A stretch of 64,000 nt of DNA from Mucilaginibacter rivuli. GTDB lineage: Bacteria > Bacteroidota > Bacteroidia > Sphingobacteriales > Sphingobacteriaceae. How positions within the stretch are numbered: the first letter of the stretch is position 1; every line of letters begins with the position of its first letter. The DNA is taken from assembly GCF_019391655.1 (NCBI RefSeq), contig NZ_JAHXPQ010000006.1, positions 281,480-345,479 on the forward strand. Direction: 5' to 3'. Under the pieces are notes generated by a model. It worked only from the letters and a program-made list of their open reading frames with translations. It did no database searches and was not told the origin of the DNA. The translations under genes were made by a program, and so were the position numbers. Positions 1 through 7,267 of this stretch are shown piece by piece.

Positions 1-330
1 CGCGGGCTCATCATGAATGTATCGCTCATATTCGCAGGTGCCATGGGTAATATCATCGATTCTACCTTTTATGGTATGATATATCATTACGACCGCATAT
101 TTCACGGCCGTGTTATCGATATGTTTTACTTCCCGCTCATTTCGGGCTATTTCCCAAAATGGGTCCCTGTTTGGGGTGGCGAAGATTTTATCTTTTTCAG
201 GCCGATATTTAACCTTGCCGATTCCGCCATATCAGTGGGCGTTATCCTGATACTCATCTATCAAAAACACTACTTCAAACACGAGCACGTTGAAGAAAGC
301 AGTTTGAATAGCGAGGTTGTTGAAGAGTAA
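1..330 (+). CDS. lspA: Lipoprotein signal peptidase (signal peptidase II), 3' part
   Basis: The reading frame is open from base 1 and ends at 330, so the gene is cut by the window edge and its N-terminal half is missing. LspA is an inner-membrane aspartyl protease that removes the signal peptide from prolipoproteins after diacylglyceryl transfer. Both catalytic-Asp motifs of the family are visible: GNIID near the start and FNLADSAI further on, followed by a last hydrophobic helix (VGVILILIYQ) and an acidic tail. About 45 residues separate the two motifs, a longer loop than in E. coli but usual in Bacteroidota. Many lipoproteins encoded in this window would be its substrates. The internal ATG at 13 is not the real start. 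Confidence 0.93.
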   Translation, partial: RGLIMNVSLIFAGAMGNIIDSTFYGMIYHYDRIFHGRVIDMFYFPLISGYFPKWVPVWGGEDFIFFRPIFNLADSAISVGVILILIYQKHYFKHEHVEESSLNSEVVEE

Positions 331-384
331 TTTTAAATGTGCAGATATGCAAATGAGTAAATGATACTCAATATGCAGATGTGT

Positions 385-450
385 GAATGAGTAAATGTGC
401 AAATGATAAGGCCTATCATTTTGAACATTTACTCATTTTTGTTTTAGATC
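385..450. repeat. 66-bp palindromic intergenic repeat, copy 1
   Basis: This copy and 1532-1597 match at 62 of 66 bases by eye. Outer arms GAGTAAATGT (389-398) and ACATTTACTC (425-434) are perfectly complementary, and inner arms AAATGATA and TATCATTT extend the stem. The flanks (331-384 and 451-490) contain further scattered pieces of the same words, such as GCAAATGA and CACATTTGCA, so the whole 331-530 gap looks repeat-derived. It lies between lspA and the next gene on the same strand and could act as a weak terminator. Confidence 0.8.
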
Positions 451-530
451 ATTTGCAAATCGGCACATTTGCATATTTGCACATCCATACCACTTTTAAC
501 TTATATTTGGGTTAATATAAACCCTGTTTT

Positions 531-1526
531 GTGAATAGCCTCGAAAAAATAAAACTAAGTTGCTGTATCGGCTTTTTGTTAGTACTCACACTTAAAACAA
601 AAGCTCAGCACCAGGAATGGCGCACGGGTATCCGCGATACCAGTTTCAATACCATGCGCGATTACCGCCAGAACCTTAAAAAATATCCATTCATCCGGCT
701 GGTTCCCGATAGTGTTACGTCGGCAGTTAAAGAAACCCGTAACCTGGTGTATTGCCAGGTAGATAACAGGCAGTTGCATTTAGATGCTTTCTCACCGGCA
801 TCCCGATCAAAAAAAACCACACCAGCAATATTGATCATCCACGGCGGCGGCTGGCGCTCGGGCGACCGATCACAACATATCCCGCTGGCGCAACACCTTG
901 CAGCATTGGGGTATAGCTGTTTTACGATTGAATACCGCCTGTCAACCGAAGCCTTTTATCCGGCAGCAGTCAATGATATCAAATCTGCGGTGCAATGGGT
1001 ACGCGCAAACGCTAAAAAATTCAATATCAACCCTAAGAAACTGGTGATCATGGGGTTTTCAGCAGGCGGGCAATTGGCAGCGCTTACGGGGCTTACCTCA
1101 AACTCTTCATTGTTCGATAAAAATGACTGCAACAAAAAACAGTCAAGCGCGGTGCAGGCTGTTATTGATATTGATGGTACCCTGTCATTCGTTCACCCCG
1201 AATCGCAGGAATTTAAAAATCCGCAGCAAACGGGTGCATCAGCGCAATGGATAGGCTTCACCATGGTTGAGCGCCCCGAGTTATGGAAAGAAGCAAGCCC
1301 CTTTACCTACGCGGCAGATAACAAAATTCCTTTTTTATTCCTCAACAGCGCGGTTGAACGCATGCACGCGGGTCGCGATGATTTCAAAAAACTAATGGAC
1401 CAAAAAGGCATCTACACCGAAATCATTAATTTTAAGGATACACCGCATGCATTTTGTTTGTACCAACCCTGGTTTAACCCGATGGTAAACAATATTGATA
1501 CTTTTTTAAAAAAGATATTTAACTAA
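531..1526 (+). CDS. Secreted alpha/beta hydrolase (esterase/lipase-like)
   Basis: A 331-residue hydrolase of the alpha/beta fold, BD-FAE / carboxylesterase-like group. A signal peptide is seen at the N-terminus (hydrophobic CCIGFLLVLTLKTKAQ, residues ~11-26), so it is probably exported to the periplasm or anchored nearby. The oxyanion-hole motif HGGGW is near residue 105, the nucleophile elbow GFSAGG near residue 175, and a plausible catalytic His is in DTPHAF near the C-terminus. The start is GTG at 531; no in-frame ATG precedes the hydrophobic segment. It stands alone between two copies of a palindromic repeat. The substrate cannot be told from sequence; acetyl-xylan or other carboxyl esters are typical in the group. 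Confidence 0.85.
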   Translation: MNSLEKIKLSCCIGFLLVLTLKTKAQHQEWRTGIRDTSFNTMRDYRQNLKKYPFIRLVPDSVTSAVKETRNLVYCQVDNRQLHLDAFSPASRSKKTTPAILIIHGGGWRSGDRSQHIPLAQHLAALGYSCFTIEYRLSTEAFYPAAVNDIKSAVQWVRANAKKFNINPKKLVIMGFSAGGQLAALTGLTSNSSLFDKNDCNKKQSSAVQAVIDIDGTLSFVHPESQEFKNPQQTGASAQWIGFTMVERPELWKEASPFTYAADNKIPFLFLNSAVERMHAGRDDFKKLMDQKGIYTEIINFKDTPHAFCLYQPWFNPMVNNIDTFLKKIFN

Positions 1527-1531
1527 TTTAC

Positions 1532-1597
1532 GAATGAGTAAATGTGCAAATGATAAGACATATCATATTGAACATTTACTCATTTTTATTTTAGATC
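1532..1597. repeat. 66-bp palindromic intergenic repeat, copy 2
   Basis: Second copy of the element at 385-450 (four mismatches). Outer arms GAGTAAATGT (1536-1545) and ACATTTACTC (1572-1581) are intact; the inner stem has one mismatch. It fills the gap between two convergent genes, where a stem-loop could end transcription from both sides. A short related piece (AATCATTTGCACACC) occurs at about 2093-2107. Confidence 0.8.
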
Positions 1598-1605
1598 CTT
1601 GCACA

Positions 1606-2091
1606 TTATAAAACAGGTATCCATATTTCCTCTTCCGATTCTTCACTATCACTTTTATACTTCGCGCCCATAATAGCAAAATGCGGCCTGTTATCTAATA
1701 CATAGCCAGACGCCGGCAACCAGTCCATAAAAATATACCGGTACGTTCGTGCGCCCTCACTGGCTGGCCCCTTATGCAAAAACACGGCGTATAACCCTGT
1801 CGGAAAAACAAGCGTTTCCAAGCCATCAGGTACCGAATTAAAGCCGCTTACTTCAGCCAGTGCCCATTTTTCAAATTCCTTTGCGGGATCAAAACTTTCA
1901 AAAAAGCCCGGCACATATACCTCCGCCGAATACAGATCGTTGCTAACAGCGTTTACAACTTCGGCCCGACGGGGTATAAACTCCCCCCATAATGCTGCTG
2001 TTTTATTATTTACAAAAGACATGGTCAGACTTTTACCTACCAACATCTTTTCAACGATAACTTCGGTCCTTAAAAACATAAACTCATTCAC
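1606..2091 (-). CDS. GyrI-like / AraC effector-binding-domain protein
   Basis: A 161-residue protein that reads as a stand-alone small-molecule binding domain of the GyrI-like (SOUL-like, AraC E-binding) type. Supporting features are the second half: a YAVFLHKGPASEG strand-turn, the 'FMDWLPASGY' helix-turn, and the terminal EEEIWIPVL, which match the usual 'wlp.sgy' and 'eeiwiPi' signatures. No DNA-binding domain is fused, so it may bind ligands, sequester drugs or act with a partner. The 5' end is uncertain: GTG at 2091 or ATG at 2079, the latter removing only four residues. Nothing in the neighbourhood points to a specific ligand. Confidence 0.7.
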   Translation of the reverse strand: MNEFMFLRTEVIVEKMLVGKSLTMSFVNNKTAALWGEFIPRRAEVVNAVSNDLYSAEVYVPGFFESFDPAKEFEKWALAEVSGFNSVPDGLETLVFPTGLYAVFLHKGPASEGARTYRYIFMDWLPASGYVLDNRPHFAIMGAKYKSDSEESEEEIWIPVL

Positions 2092-2113
2092 TAATCATTT
2101 GCACACCTGCACA

Positions 2114-3742
2114 TTATTTTCGCAGCGCTTTAAACTCCGATCCCGCTTTCCATCCCGGAAAGGTAGTTTCATCAGCAAGCTTTACGCCTATGTTATATAA
2201 AATATTGGCTATTTCGGCCATACCGGTGCAATCCATATCGGCACTGTAGTTATCTGATGGCTGATGGTAATTACTATCATTATATTCCTTCTTTTTGGCT
2301 TTGCCCCACTCTTCGCCATGCTCAATGCTATTCGCGCCATTGTTCATATCCAAAGCAGGTACGCCAACCTTGGCAAAATTAAAATGGTCCGACCGGTAAT
2401 AACTACCCGCGCCCGGCCTTGCATCGCCTTTTAGCTCCAGGCCAAATTTAGCGGCTTCTGCGGCAACATAATCGTCCAGGTCATTCTGCCCCTTTCCGGT
2501 AATAGCGAGGTCTTTGGTTGGCCCAAAGAAACCCAGCGCATCCATGTTCAGGTTAGCAACTGTTTTAGCAAGCGGAAAAATAGGATGTGTGGCATAATAT
2601 TCCGAGCCTAACAAGCCCTGCTCTTCGGCAGTAACCGCTAAAAACACAATGCTACGCTTAGGTTTTGTGGTTGCTTGGGCAAAGGTTTTGGCGATAGCCA
2701 ATAATGATGCCGCGCCGCTGGCATTATCAACCGCGCCGTTATATATCGAATCGCCTTTAACGGGTGCGCCTACGCCTAAATGATCCCAGTGCGCACTGTA
2801 AATAATGGTTTCATCCGGTTTTTCGGTTCCCTTTAAAATAGCCACCACATTGTGCGACATGGCATACTTCAGCTTCAGGCTAATACCTACCGTTACATTC
2901 ATATTCAGCGGTATTGCTTTAAAGTCCTTCTTCCGGGCTATGGCGCGCAGGTCTCCGGTGATACCTGCAGCACCAAATATTTTACCTGCCGTAGCTTCGG
3001 TTATCCAACCCTCAACCTGGCAGCGCCCCATGTGTTTATCGGCCTGCTGTAAATACAACTTACTGCCTGTATTACTGGTACGCACCACCTGCCAGCCATA
3101 ACTTGCAGGCTCAGTTTGGTGAACTATTAATACACCCGCGGCGCCCTGCCTTGCAGCTTCTTCAAATTTGTAGGTCCAGCGGCCGTAGTAGGTCATGGTA
3201 TCGCCTTTAAATAGCTTTTCGGGTGCTTTAAAACCAGGGTCGTTAACTAATACTACTACTACTTTGCCCTTTACATTCAGGCCCGCGTAATCATTCCAAT
3301 GGTACTCTGGCGCTACAATGCCATAACCTGCAAAAACCATTGGCGCATTTTTTAACTGGATGGTATCCTGCTCGCGGCGACTGAATACTACAAAGTCATC
3401 AGCTTTTTTAAAGCTGAACCTGCCTTTAGGTCCGCTTACAACCATGCTATCGCTCGGCGTATTGGTTATCTCTACCATCGGCACATCCTGGAAATAGCTT
3501 CCATTATTACCCGGTGCTAAACCAAGTTTCTTAAATTCTGATGAGATATAGTTGATAGCCTTAGGCTCACCTGGTCCAAAAGGCTTACGGCCCATCAGCG
3601 AATCGTTAGCCAGAACAGCTATATGCGCTTTAATATCGTCTGCCGATACCGGTCCATAGGATTTTGTTTCTTCTTTTTGCTTGCAGCCAACCATCGCCGC
3701 AAGGCCAAAAATTAATGTGGTTTTAATGTAGTTCAGTTTCAT
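2114..3742 (-). CDS. M28-family zinc aminopeptidase lipoprotein with PA domain
   Basis: A 542-residue secreted metallopeptidase. The N-terminus is a lipoprotein signal (KTTLIFGLAAMVGCKQKEE, Cys20), so the enzyme is probably tethered to the outer or inner membrane facing the periplasm. A protease-associated (PA) insert occupies roughly residues 130-260. The M28 zinc site is visible in order: SAHWDHLG (His and Asp neighbourhood), GAVDNASG (bridging Asp), EEQGLLGS (catalytic and ligand Glu), NMDALG (Asp) and YYRSDHFNFA (His). The family removes N-terminal amino acids from peptides. An exact TAnnTTTG box lies 16 nt upstream of the ATG. Monocistronic; the gene upstream runs the other way. Confidence 0.92.
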   Translation of the reverse strand: MKLNYIKTTLIFGLAAMVGCKQKEETKSYGPVSADDIKAHIAVLANDSLMGRKPFGPGEPKAINYISSEFKKLGLAPGNNGSYFQDVPMVEITNTPSDSMVVSGPKGRFSFKKADDFVVFSRREQDTIQLKNAPMVFAGYGIVAPEYHWNDYAGLNVKGKVVVVLVNDPGFKAPEKLFKGDTMTYYGRWTYKFEEAARQGAAGVLIVHQTEPASYGWQVVRTSNTGSKLYLQQADKHMGRCQVEGWITEATAGKIFGAAGITGDLRAIARKKDFKAIPLNMNVTVGISLKLKYAMSHNVVAILKGTEKPDETIIYSAHWDHLGVGAPVKGDSIYNGAVDNASGAASLLAIAKTFAQATTKPKRSIVFLAVTAEEQGLLGSEYYATHPIFPLAKTVANLNMDALGFFGPTKDLAITGKGQNDLDDYVAAEAAKFGLELKGDARPGAGSYYRSDHFNFAKVGVPALDMNNGANSIEHGEEWGKAKKKEYNDSNYHQPSDNYSADMDCTGMAEIANILYNIGVKLADETTFPGWKAGSEFKALRK

Positions 3743-3758
3743 GTAAAAGTGCTTTTAC

Positions 3759-3766
3759 CAAACTTA
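3759..3766 (-). promoter_or_regulatory. -7 promoter element (TAAGTTTG) for the M28 peptidase
   Basis: On the minus strand TAAGTTTG matches the Bacteroidota TAnnTTTG consensus exactly, 16 nt before the peptidase ATG. A convincing -33 TTTG was not identified. Confidence 0.55.
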
Positions 3767-3836
3767 CATAAAATTGGGTTATCGGCATAACTCATCATCG
3801 CCCGTCCGGCCACTCTTGACTGCCGAAGCTTTAGCG

Positions 3837-3929
3837 AAGGTGACCTCTCTTCTCCTGCGGTGGAAAGAGGGTAAACTTCAATTTCCTTTTTTCTTAACCC
3901 TCTTTCCCGCTTGCGGAAGAGAGGGTCAA
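3837..3929. repeat. Palindromic intergenic element with imperfect terminal inverted repeats
   Basis: Left arm TGACCTCTCT ... GGAAAGAGGG and right arm CCCTCTTTCC ... AGAGAGGGTCA are complementary over two blocks separated by a short mismatched stretch (CCTGCGG opposite GCTTGCGG). The element has the look of a small non-autonomous repeat placed in the divergent promoter region between the M28 peptidase and the SIMPL gene. An open frame running through it on the minus strand (3739-4032) is judged to be an artefact of the repeat. Confidence 0.6.
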
Positions 3930-4002
3930 ACAGCGAAGCGCATTTGGGGTGAGTCCACAACATTTTTGTAAAATACATGTTACCATTATGCAAAAGCATA
4001 CA

Positions 4003-4010
4003 TAACTTCG
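4003..4010 (+). promoter_or_regulatory. Possible -7 element (TAACTTCG) for the SIMPL gene
   Basis: Seven of eight positions agree with TAnnTTTG; it lies 22 nt before the ATG at 4033. No clear -33 element, so only a tentative call. Confidence 0.35.
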
Positions 4011-4032
4011 TCTTCAAAGAAAAACATATCAT

Positions 4033-4722
4033 ATGAAAAAGCTAATTCTTTCCGCATTAATACTGTTCACCATAACAGCAACGCAAGCACAAAACGTTGA
4101 TCTTCGCCGTAAAATAGAAGTATCCGGCACCGCCGAAACAGAAGTAACACCTGATATCATCTACTTTAGCATCTCATTAAAAGAGTACATGGATGGCCGT
4201 AACCGGGTTGATATCACAACATTAGAAAACCAGTTAATTAAGGCTGTTGCCGATGCCGGCGTAGCTAAAGAGGACCTGACCATTAACAATATATCGGGCT
4301 ATACTACCTACCAAAAAAAGAAGGACCCTAACTTTTTGGCAAGCAAACAATACCGTGTTAAGTTTCGCGATCTGAACAAGATCAACCAGATTCTGGGCGC
4401 TATTGATCCAAAAGGTATCCAGTCTACCTACATCGAAAGCTACGATTACTCAAAAATTGAGGACTTGAAAAAGGAACTTAAGCTAAAGGCCCTGATTGCC
4501 GCGCGAGATAAAGCAGCTTACCTGTTAACCGGTATTGGCCAAAAAACAGGCGACCCTATCAGTATTACCGAAATTGATAACGGAAATAATTTTGCACAGC
4601 CCCGCAATGTAATGTACATGGCAAAAGCCTCAAACGCCGATGTAGCAGCCGAGCAGGATATTGATTTTAAAAAGATAAAACTGACTTTCCAGGTGAACGC
4701 GGTTTTTGAGATTGTGAAGTAA
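4033..4722 (+). CDS. SIMPL-domain (DUF541) periplasmic protein
   Basis: A 229-residue exported protein with a clean signal peptide (MKKLILSALILFTITATQAQ) followed by one SIMPL domain: the start IEVSGTAETEVTPDIIYFSI is the family hallmark (usually 'v.v.G.g.v...PD.a'), and the region around LKLKALIAARDKAAYLLTGIG is the conserved helix. Members include E. coli YggE, linked to lowered oxidative stress, and outer-membrane/periplasmic proteins of unknown biochemical role. ATG at 4033 puts the signal peptide at the very N-terminus. The gene is followed by the composite inverted-repeat element at 4737-4963, whose outer arms look like this gene's terminator. Confidence 0.88.
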   Translation: MKKLILSALILFTITATQAQNVDLRRKIEVSGTAETEVTPDIIYFSISLKEYMDGRNRVDITTLENQLIKAVADAGVAKEDLTINNISGYTTYQKKKDPNFLASKQYRVKFRDLNKINQILGAIDPKGIQSTYIESYDYSKIEDLKKELKLKALIAARDKAAYLLTGIGQKTGDPISITEIDNGNNFAQPRNVMYMAKASNADVAAEQDIDFKKIKLTFQVNAVFEIVK

Positions 4723-4736
4723 TAATTGATCTCACT

Positions 4737-4963
4737 AATAACGATGAGTTTTAAACATGGAGTGTTCGAAAGATTATAAAAAGCATTGGGCCTGTGCGAT
4801 TCCCTCCCAACGGGAGGGTGCAGGGAGGGGTCCTATTGGGAAGTACATAGTGCAAATTACCCCTACCCGCCACTTCACAATCCGCCGCACCCTTCCCCAA
4901 GGAAGGAGTTTGATGGGTTGACCAACCTTTCGAACACTCCTGAGCTTAAAACCCATCGTTATT
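4737..4963. repeat. Composite inverted-repeat element, apparently inserted in a terminator loop
   Basis: Outer arms at 4737-4754 and 4946-4963 are complementary over 18 bp with one mismatch (ATAACGATG...CATCGTTAT) and resemble an intrinsic terminator stem for the gene ending at 4722. Inside lies a second perfect 14-bp inverted repeat, GGAGTGTTCGAAAG (4759-4772) and CTTTCGAACACTCC (4927-4940). The interior holds nested GC-rich hairpins beginning GCGATTCCCTCCC at 4796, a start shared with the element at 25179-25285 (GCGATTCCCCTC). Two open frames through the element, one per strand, are not believed to be genes. Confidence 0.65.
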
Positions 4964-4990
4964 TAAAGCTATTTTGTAGCTTAGCCTATT

Positions 4991-6040
4991 ATGAGCGATA
5001 CCCCACGCGAAGATGTTCCCTCACGTAAAAAATTCTTTTACCCTGTAATAGATCAGTTACGGGCTTACCTGATAAAGTACGATCGTGAGGTAAAACTACC
5101 CGTTCAATATTCGGATCTGCTCCGTTTTAATTTCCATACCCCATTGTTAAATAAAGATGGCAGCGATACCCTTTGGCAAACTGTTTATTATGATGAGAGC
5201 GAGATGAAGGAGCTTTTTCCAAGCCTTACTTATATCTACGCCCTGCTCCATACCGATGGCGATACTAAAGCCATGGAGCACCTTTCGGTTGCCCGGATAG
5301 ATTATTGCACGTTTGGTAATTCCAAGCCATTCCGTATCCGCATCATTAACCGTTTAAATGATAATTACGATCACTTTTATATTAAGGTATCCGACGCTTC
5401 GCGTATTTACGGGCTGGAGCTGGAACATATACTCTCGCCTAACCGCATCCTGTACATATCAAATGGCAACACCCTCATCGAAGAGCACATCCCCGGCTTA
5501 CCCGGCGATGTGTTTATCAACCACAGGATAACAACATCCAAATTTAACCAGATACGCATTTGCAAAGAGTTTGTAAAGTTTAACGAACGCTGTTTTGTAC
5601 GCCTGTTGGGCGATATGCGGAGTTACAATTTTGTGGTGGATATTACGCCCGATATTGAGGGTAACCAATACCGCATCCGCGCCATAGATTTTGATCAGCA
5701 ATCGTACGAAGGCCGCCGTAAGTTTTACCTGCCCCATTTTTTTAAAGAGAATAACATACTGGTTAACCTGGGCATGAAATTCATTAACGAGACTACGATG
5801 AAACAATACCAGGAAGAAGAACGCAGCCTGATAGCTCAGCGGGTACGTATGGCACGGGTGCGACTGCACGACCTGATGAAAATAATGCGTATTGATGAGA
5901 TATCGCCGAAAGAAAAAATTCAACAGCTTGCCGTTGACTTAGGCGAATACCATAAAAGCACGGCCTTTGAGCATTGTACCACCATGGGGCAAATACTTAC
6001 CGAGCATATGCACATTATACTAACAAAGACAAAACCATAA
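4991..6040 (+). CDS. Uncharacterised protein with a divergent kinase/APH-like fold signature
   Basis: A soluble 349-residue protein with no signal peptide; I do not recognise a named family. The middle part reads in the order expected for a kinase fold: a beta3-like Lys in FYIKVSD (Lys132), an alpha-C-like Glu in GLELEHIL (Glu143/145), a hinge-like strand TLIEEHIPG (161-169), a catalytic-loop-like GDMRSYNFVV (Asp208, Asn213 with D-x4-N spacing) and an IDFDQ motif (Asp233/235) matching the metal-binding 'IDF(D/E)' of aminoglycoside phosphotransferases. No obvious glycine-rich loop is present. The first ~110 residues and last ~90 are outside that core. The gene precedes two ferritin-like stress genes on the same strand (90-bp gap). 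The function, substrate and even activity are inferred only from motif order. Confidence 0.6.
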   Translation: MSDTPREDVPSRKKFFYPVIDQLRAYLIKYDREVKLPVQYSDLLRFNFHTPLLNKDGSDTLWQTVYYDESEMKELFPSLTYIYALLHTDGDTKAMEHLSVARIDYCTFGNSKPFRIRIINRLNDNYDHFYIKVSDASRIYGLELEHILSPNRILYISNGNTLIEEHIPGLPGDVFINHRITTSKFNQIRICKEFVKFNERCFVRLLGDMRSYNFVVDITPDIEGNQYRIRAIDFDQQSYEGRRKFYLPHFFKENNILVNLGMKFINETTMKQYQEEERSLIAQRVRMARVRLHDLMKIMRIDEISPKEKIQQLAVDLGEYHKSTAFEHCTTMGQILTEHMHIILTKTKP

Positions 6041-6130
6041 TATCATATTAAGATAATTATTTACCTAATACAAAAACATATTCTTCATTTATAGGTTATT
6101 TAATCACACAACAATTAAAAAATCTAACAA

Positions 6131-6679
6131 ATGAAAACCACAGCAACAAAATCTGCGTCACAAGCTGACAGCATTGAAGATTCGGCACTTAACGAATTAT
6201 TTATTGATGAATTAAAAGATATTTATTGGGCCGAAAAGCACCTGGCCAAAGCATTGCCAAAAATGATAAAGGGCGCTACATCTGCAGAGCTAAAAACAGC
6301 TATAGAAAACCACCTTACCGAAACGGAAAATCATATCACCCGCTTAGAGCAGGCCTTCGAATCGATCGGTGAAAAAGCAGTAGCTGTAAAATGTGAAGCG
6401 ATGGCAGGTTTGTTAAAAGAAGGCGAAGAAATTATGAGCGAAACAGAAAAAGGCTCGCTTACACGTGATGTTGGCATTATATCGGCAGCGCAAAAAGTTG
6501 AGCACTATGAGATCGCGTCATACGGTACACTGCGCACTTTGGCAGGTGTATTAGGCTACAACAAAGCCGCTGAGTTATTGGAAGCTACTTTACAGGAAGA
6601 AAAAAACGCCGATAGTAAACTAACCGAAGTTGCTGAAGGCTGCGTAAACTCGCAAGCAGCAGCAGAGCCTAAAGAATAG
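6131..6679 (+). CDS. DUF892 / YciE-YciF-like ferritin-like protein
   Basis: A 182-residue helical protein. After a ~20-residue polar lead, LNELFIDELKDIYWAEKHLAKALPKM is the DUF892 signature, and later helices carry the regular Glu/His pattern of a ferritin-like four-helix bundle (HLTETENHITRLEQAF, AAQKVEHYEIASYGTLRTLA, LQEEKNADSKL). Relatives such as E. coli YciF are induced by stress; the biochemical role is poorly known, with metal binding likely. It is cytoplasmic. The next gene is also a helical-bundle stress protein, so the pair likely shares a response. A strong AT-rich stem-loop follows at 6710. Confidence 0.9.
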   Translation: MKTTATKSASQADSIEDSALNELFIDELKDIYWAEKHLAKALPKMIKGATSAELKTAIENHLTETENHITRLEQAFESIGEKAVAVKCEAMAGLLKEGEEIMSETEKGSLTRDVGIISAAQKVEHYEIASYGTLRTLAGVLGYNKAAELLEATLQEEKNADSKLTEVAEGCVNSQAAAEPKE

Positions 6680-6709
6680 TATAAACTTTGATTTTTGTTA
6701 AATCAAAAT

Positions 6710-6743
6710 AATGAGTTATTGGTTATATAATCAATAACTCATT
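6710..6743 (+). terminator. AT-rich stem-loop after the DUF892 gene
   Basis: Arms AATGAGTTATTG (6710-6721) and CAATAACTCATT (6732-6743) are perfectly complementary over 12 bp with a 10-nt loop, followed by TTATTTA. It lies between the two ferritin-like genes and may end or attenuate transcription. Confidence 0.55.
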
Positions 6744-6769
6744 TTATTTACAACCTAAAATTTAATACC

Positions 6770-7228
6770 ATGGCAGAGATAGCAGATAAAAAACTAACAG
6801 AGCAATTGCAAAACCTGCTCTCTATAGCTAACGACAGTATAGCAGTATATAAAAAGGCAACTAACGATGCCAAAGGGCCCGAATTTACAGCCCTGTTTAA
6901 CGATTATCTGATACAACGCAGCGATGATGCCAAAGAGCTAAAAGAGGCAATTGTTGCAGCGGGCGGTAACCCTGAACAATCGGGCAGTGTATTAGGCACG
7001 TTAAACCGGTATTGGATAGGTATCAAAACTACCATCAGCAGTGACGAAGAGCGCATATTGCTCGAAGCCAGCGAATCGCATGATAAATCGGCAATTGCTG
7101 AGTATGATGAGGTTTTAAAATCAATTGAATTAAGCCCCGGGTTAAGGGCAATTTTAGAAGATCAAAGGGCCGGAATAGAAAAAGCCCTGATAAGGGCAGA
7201 GCAATTAGGCAGGGTATATTCATCCTGA
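6770..7228 (+). CDS. DUF2383 / PA2169-like four-helix-bundle protein
   Basis: A 152-residue cytoplasmic helical protein resembling the PA2169 / DUF2383 family of ferritin-like bundles. Features are the opening helix KLTEQLQNLLSIANDSIAVY, the turn NDAKGPEFTALFNDYLIQRS, the conserved AAGGNPEQSGSVLGTLNRYW segment (family pattern G.p...gs..g...r.w), then two closing helices with Glu-rich EERILLEASES and the terminal AGIEKALIRAEQL. Families of this type are found in stress and stationary-phase regulons; no enzyme activity is known. It sits 90 bp after the DUF892 gene and ends at a strong bidirectional terminator. Confidence 0.85.
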   Translation: MAEIADKKLTEQLQNLLSIANDSIAVYKKATNDAKGPEFTALFNDYLIQRSDDAKELKEAIVAAGGNPEQSGSVLGTLNRYWIGIKTTISSDEERILLEASESHDKSAIAEYDEVLKSIELSPGLRAILEDQRAGIEKALIRAEQLGRVYSS

Positions 7229-7238
7229 TAACCAGCAT

Positions 7239-7267
7239 AAAAAAACCCGCTAATAGCGGGTTTTTTT
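7239..7267. terminator. Bidirectional intrinsic terminator
   Basis: AAAAAAACCCGC (7239-7250) pairs perfectly with GCGGGTTTTTTT (7256-7267) around a 5-nt loop, giving a U-tract on either strand. It serves the convergent genes ending at 7228 (+) and 7266 (-); the stop codon of the latter overlaps its last bases. Confidence 0.93.

Noticed and set aside
3739..4032. 97-codon open frame on the minus strand upstream of the M28 gene
   Set aside because: It is mostly the translation of a palindromic repeat, overlaps the real peptidase start and shows no family features.
4774..5028. Open frames on both strands through the composite element
   Set aside because: Both are Pro/Gly/Arg-rich translations of inverted repeats and one overlaps the start of the kinase-like gene in another frame.
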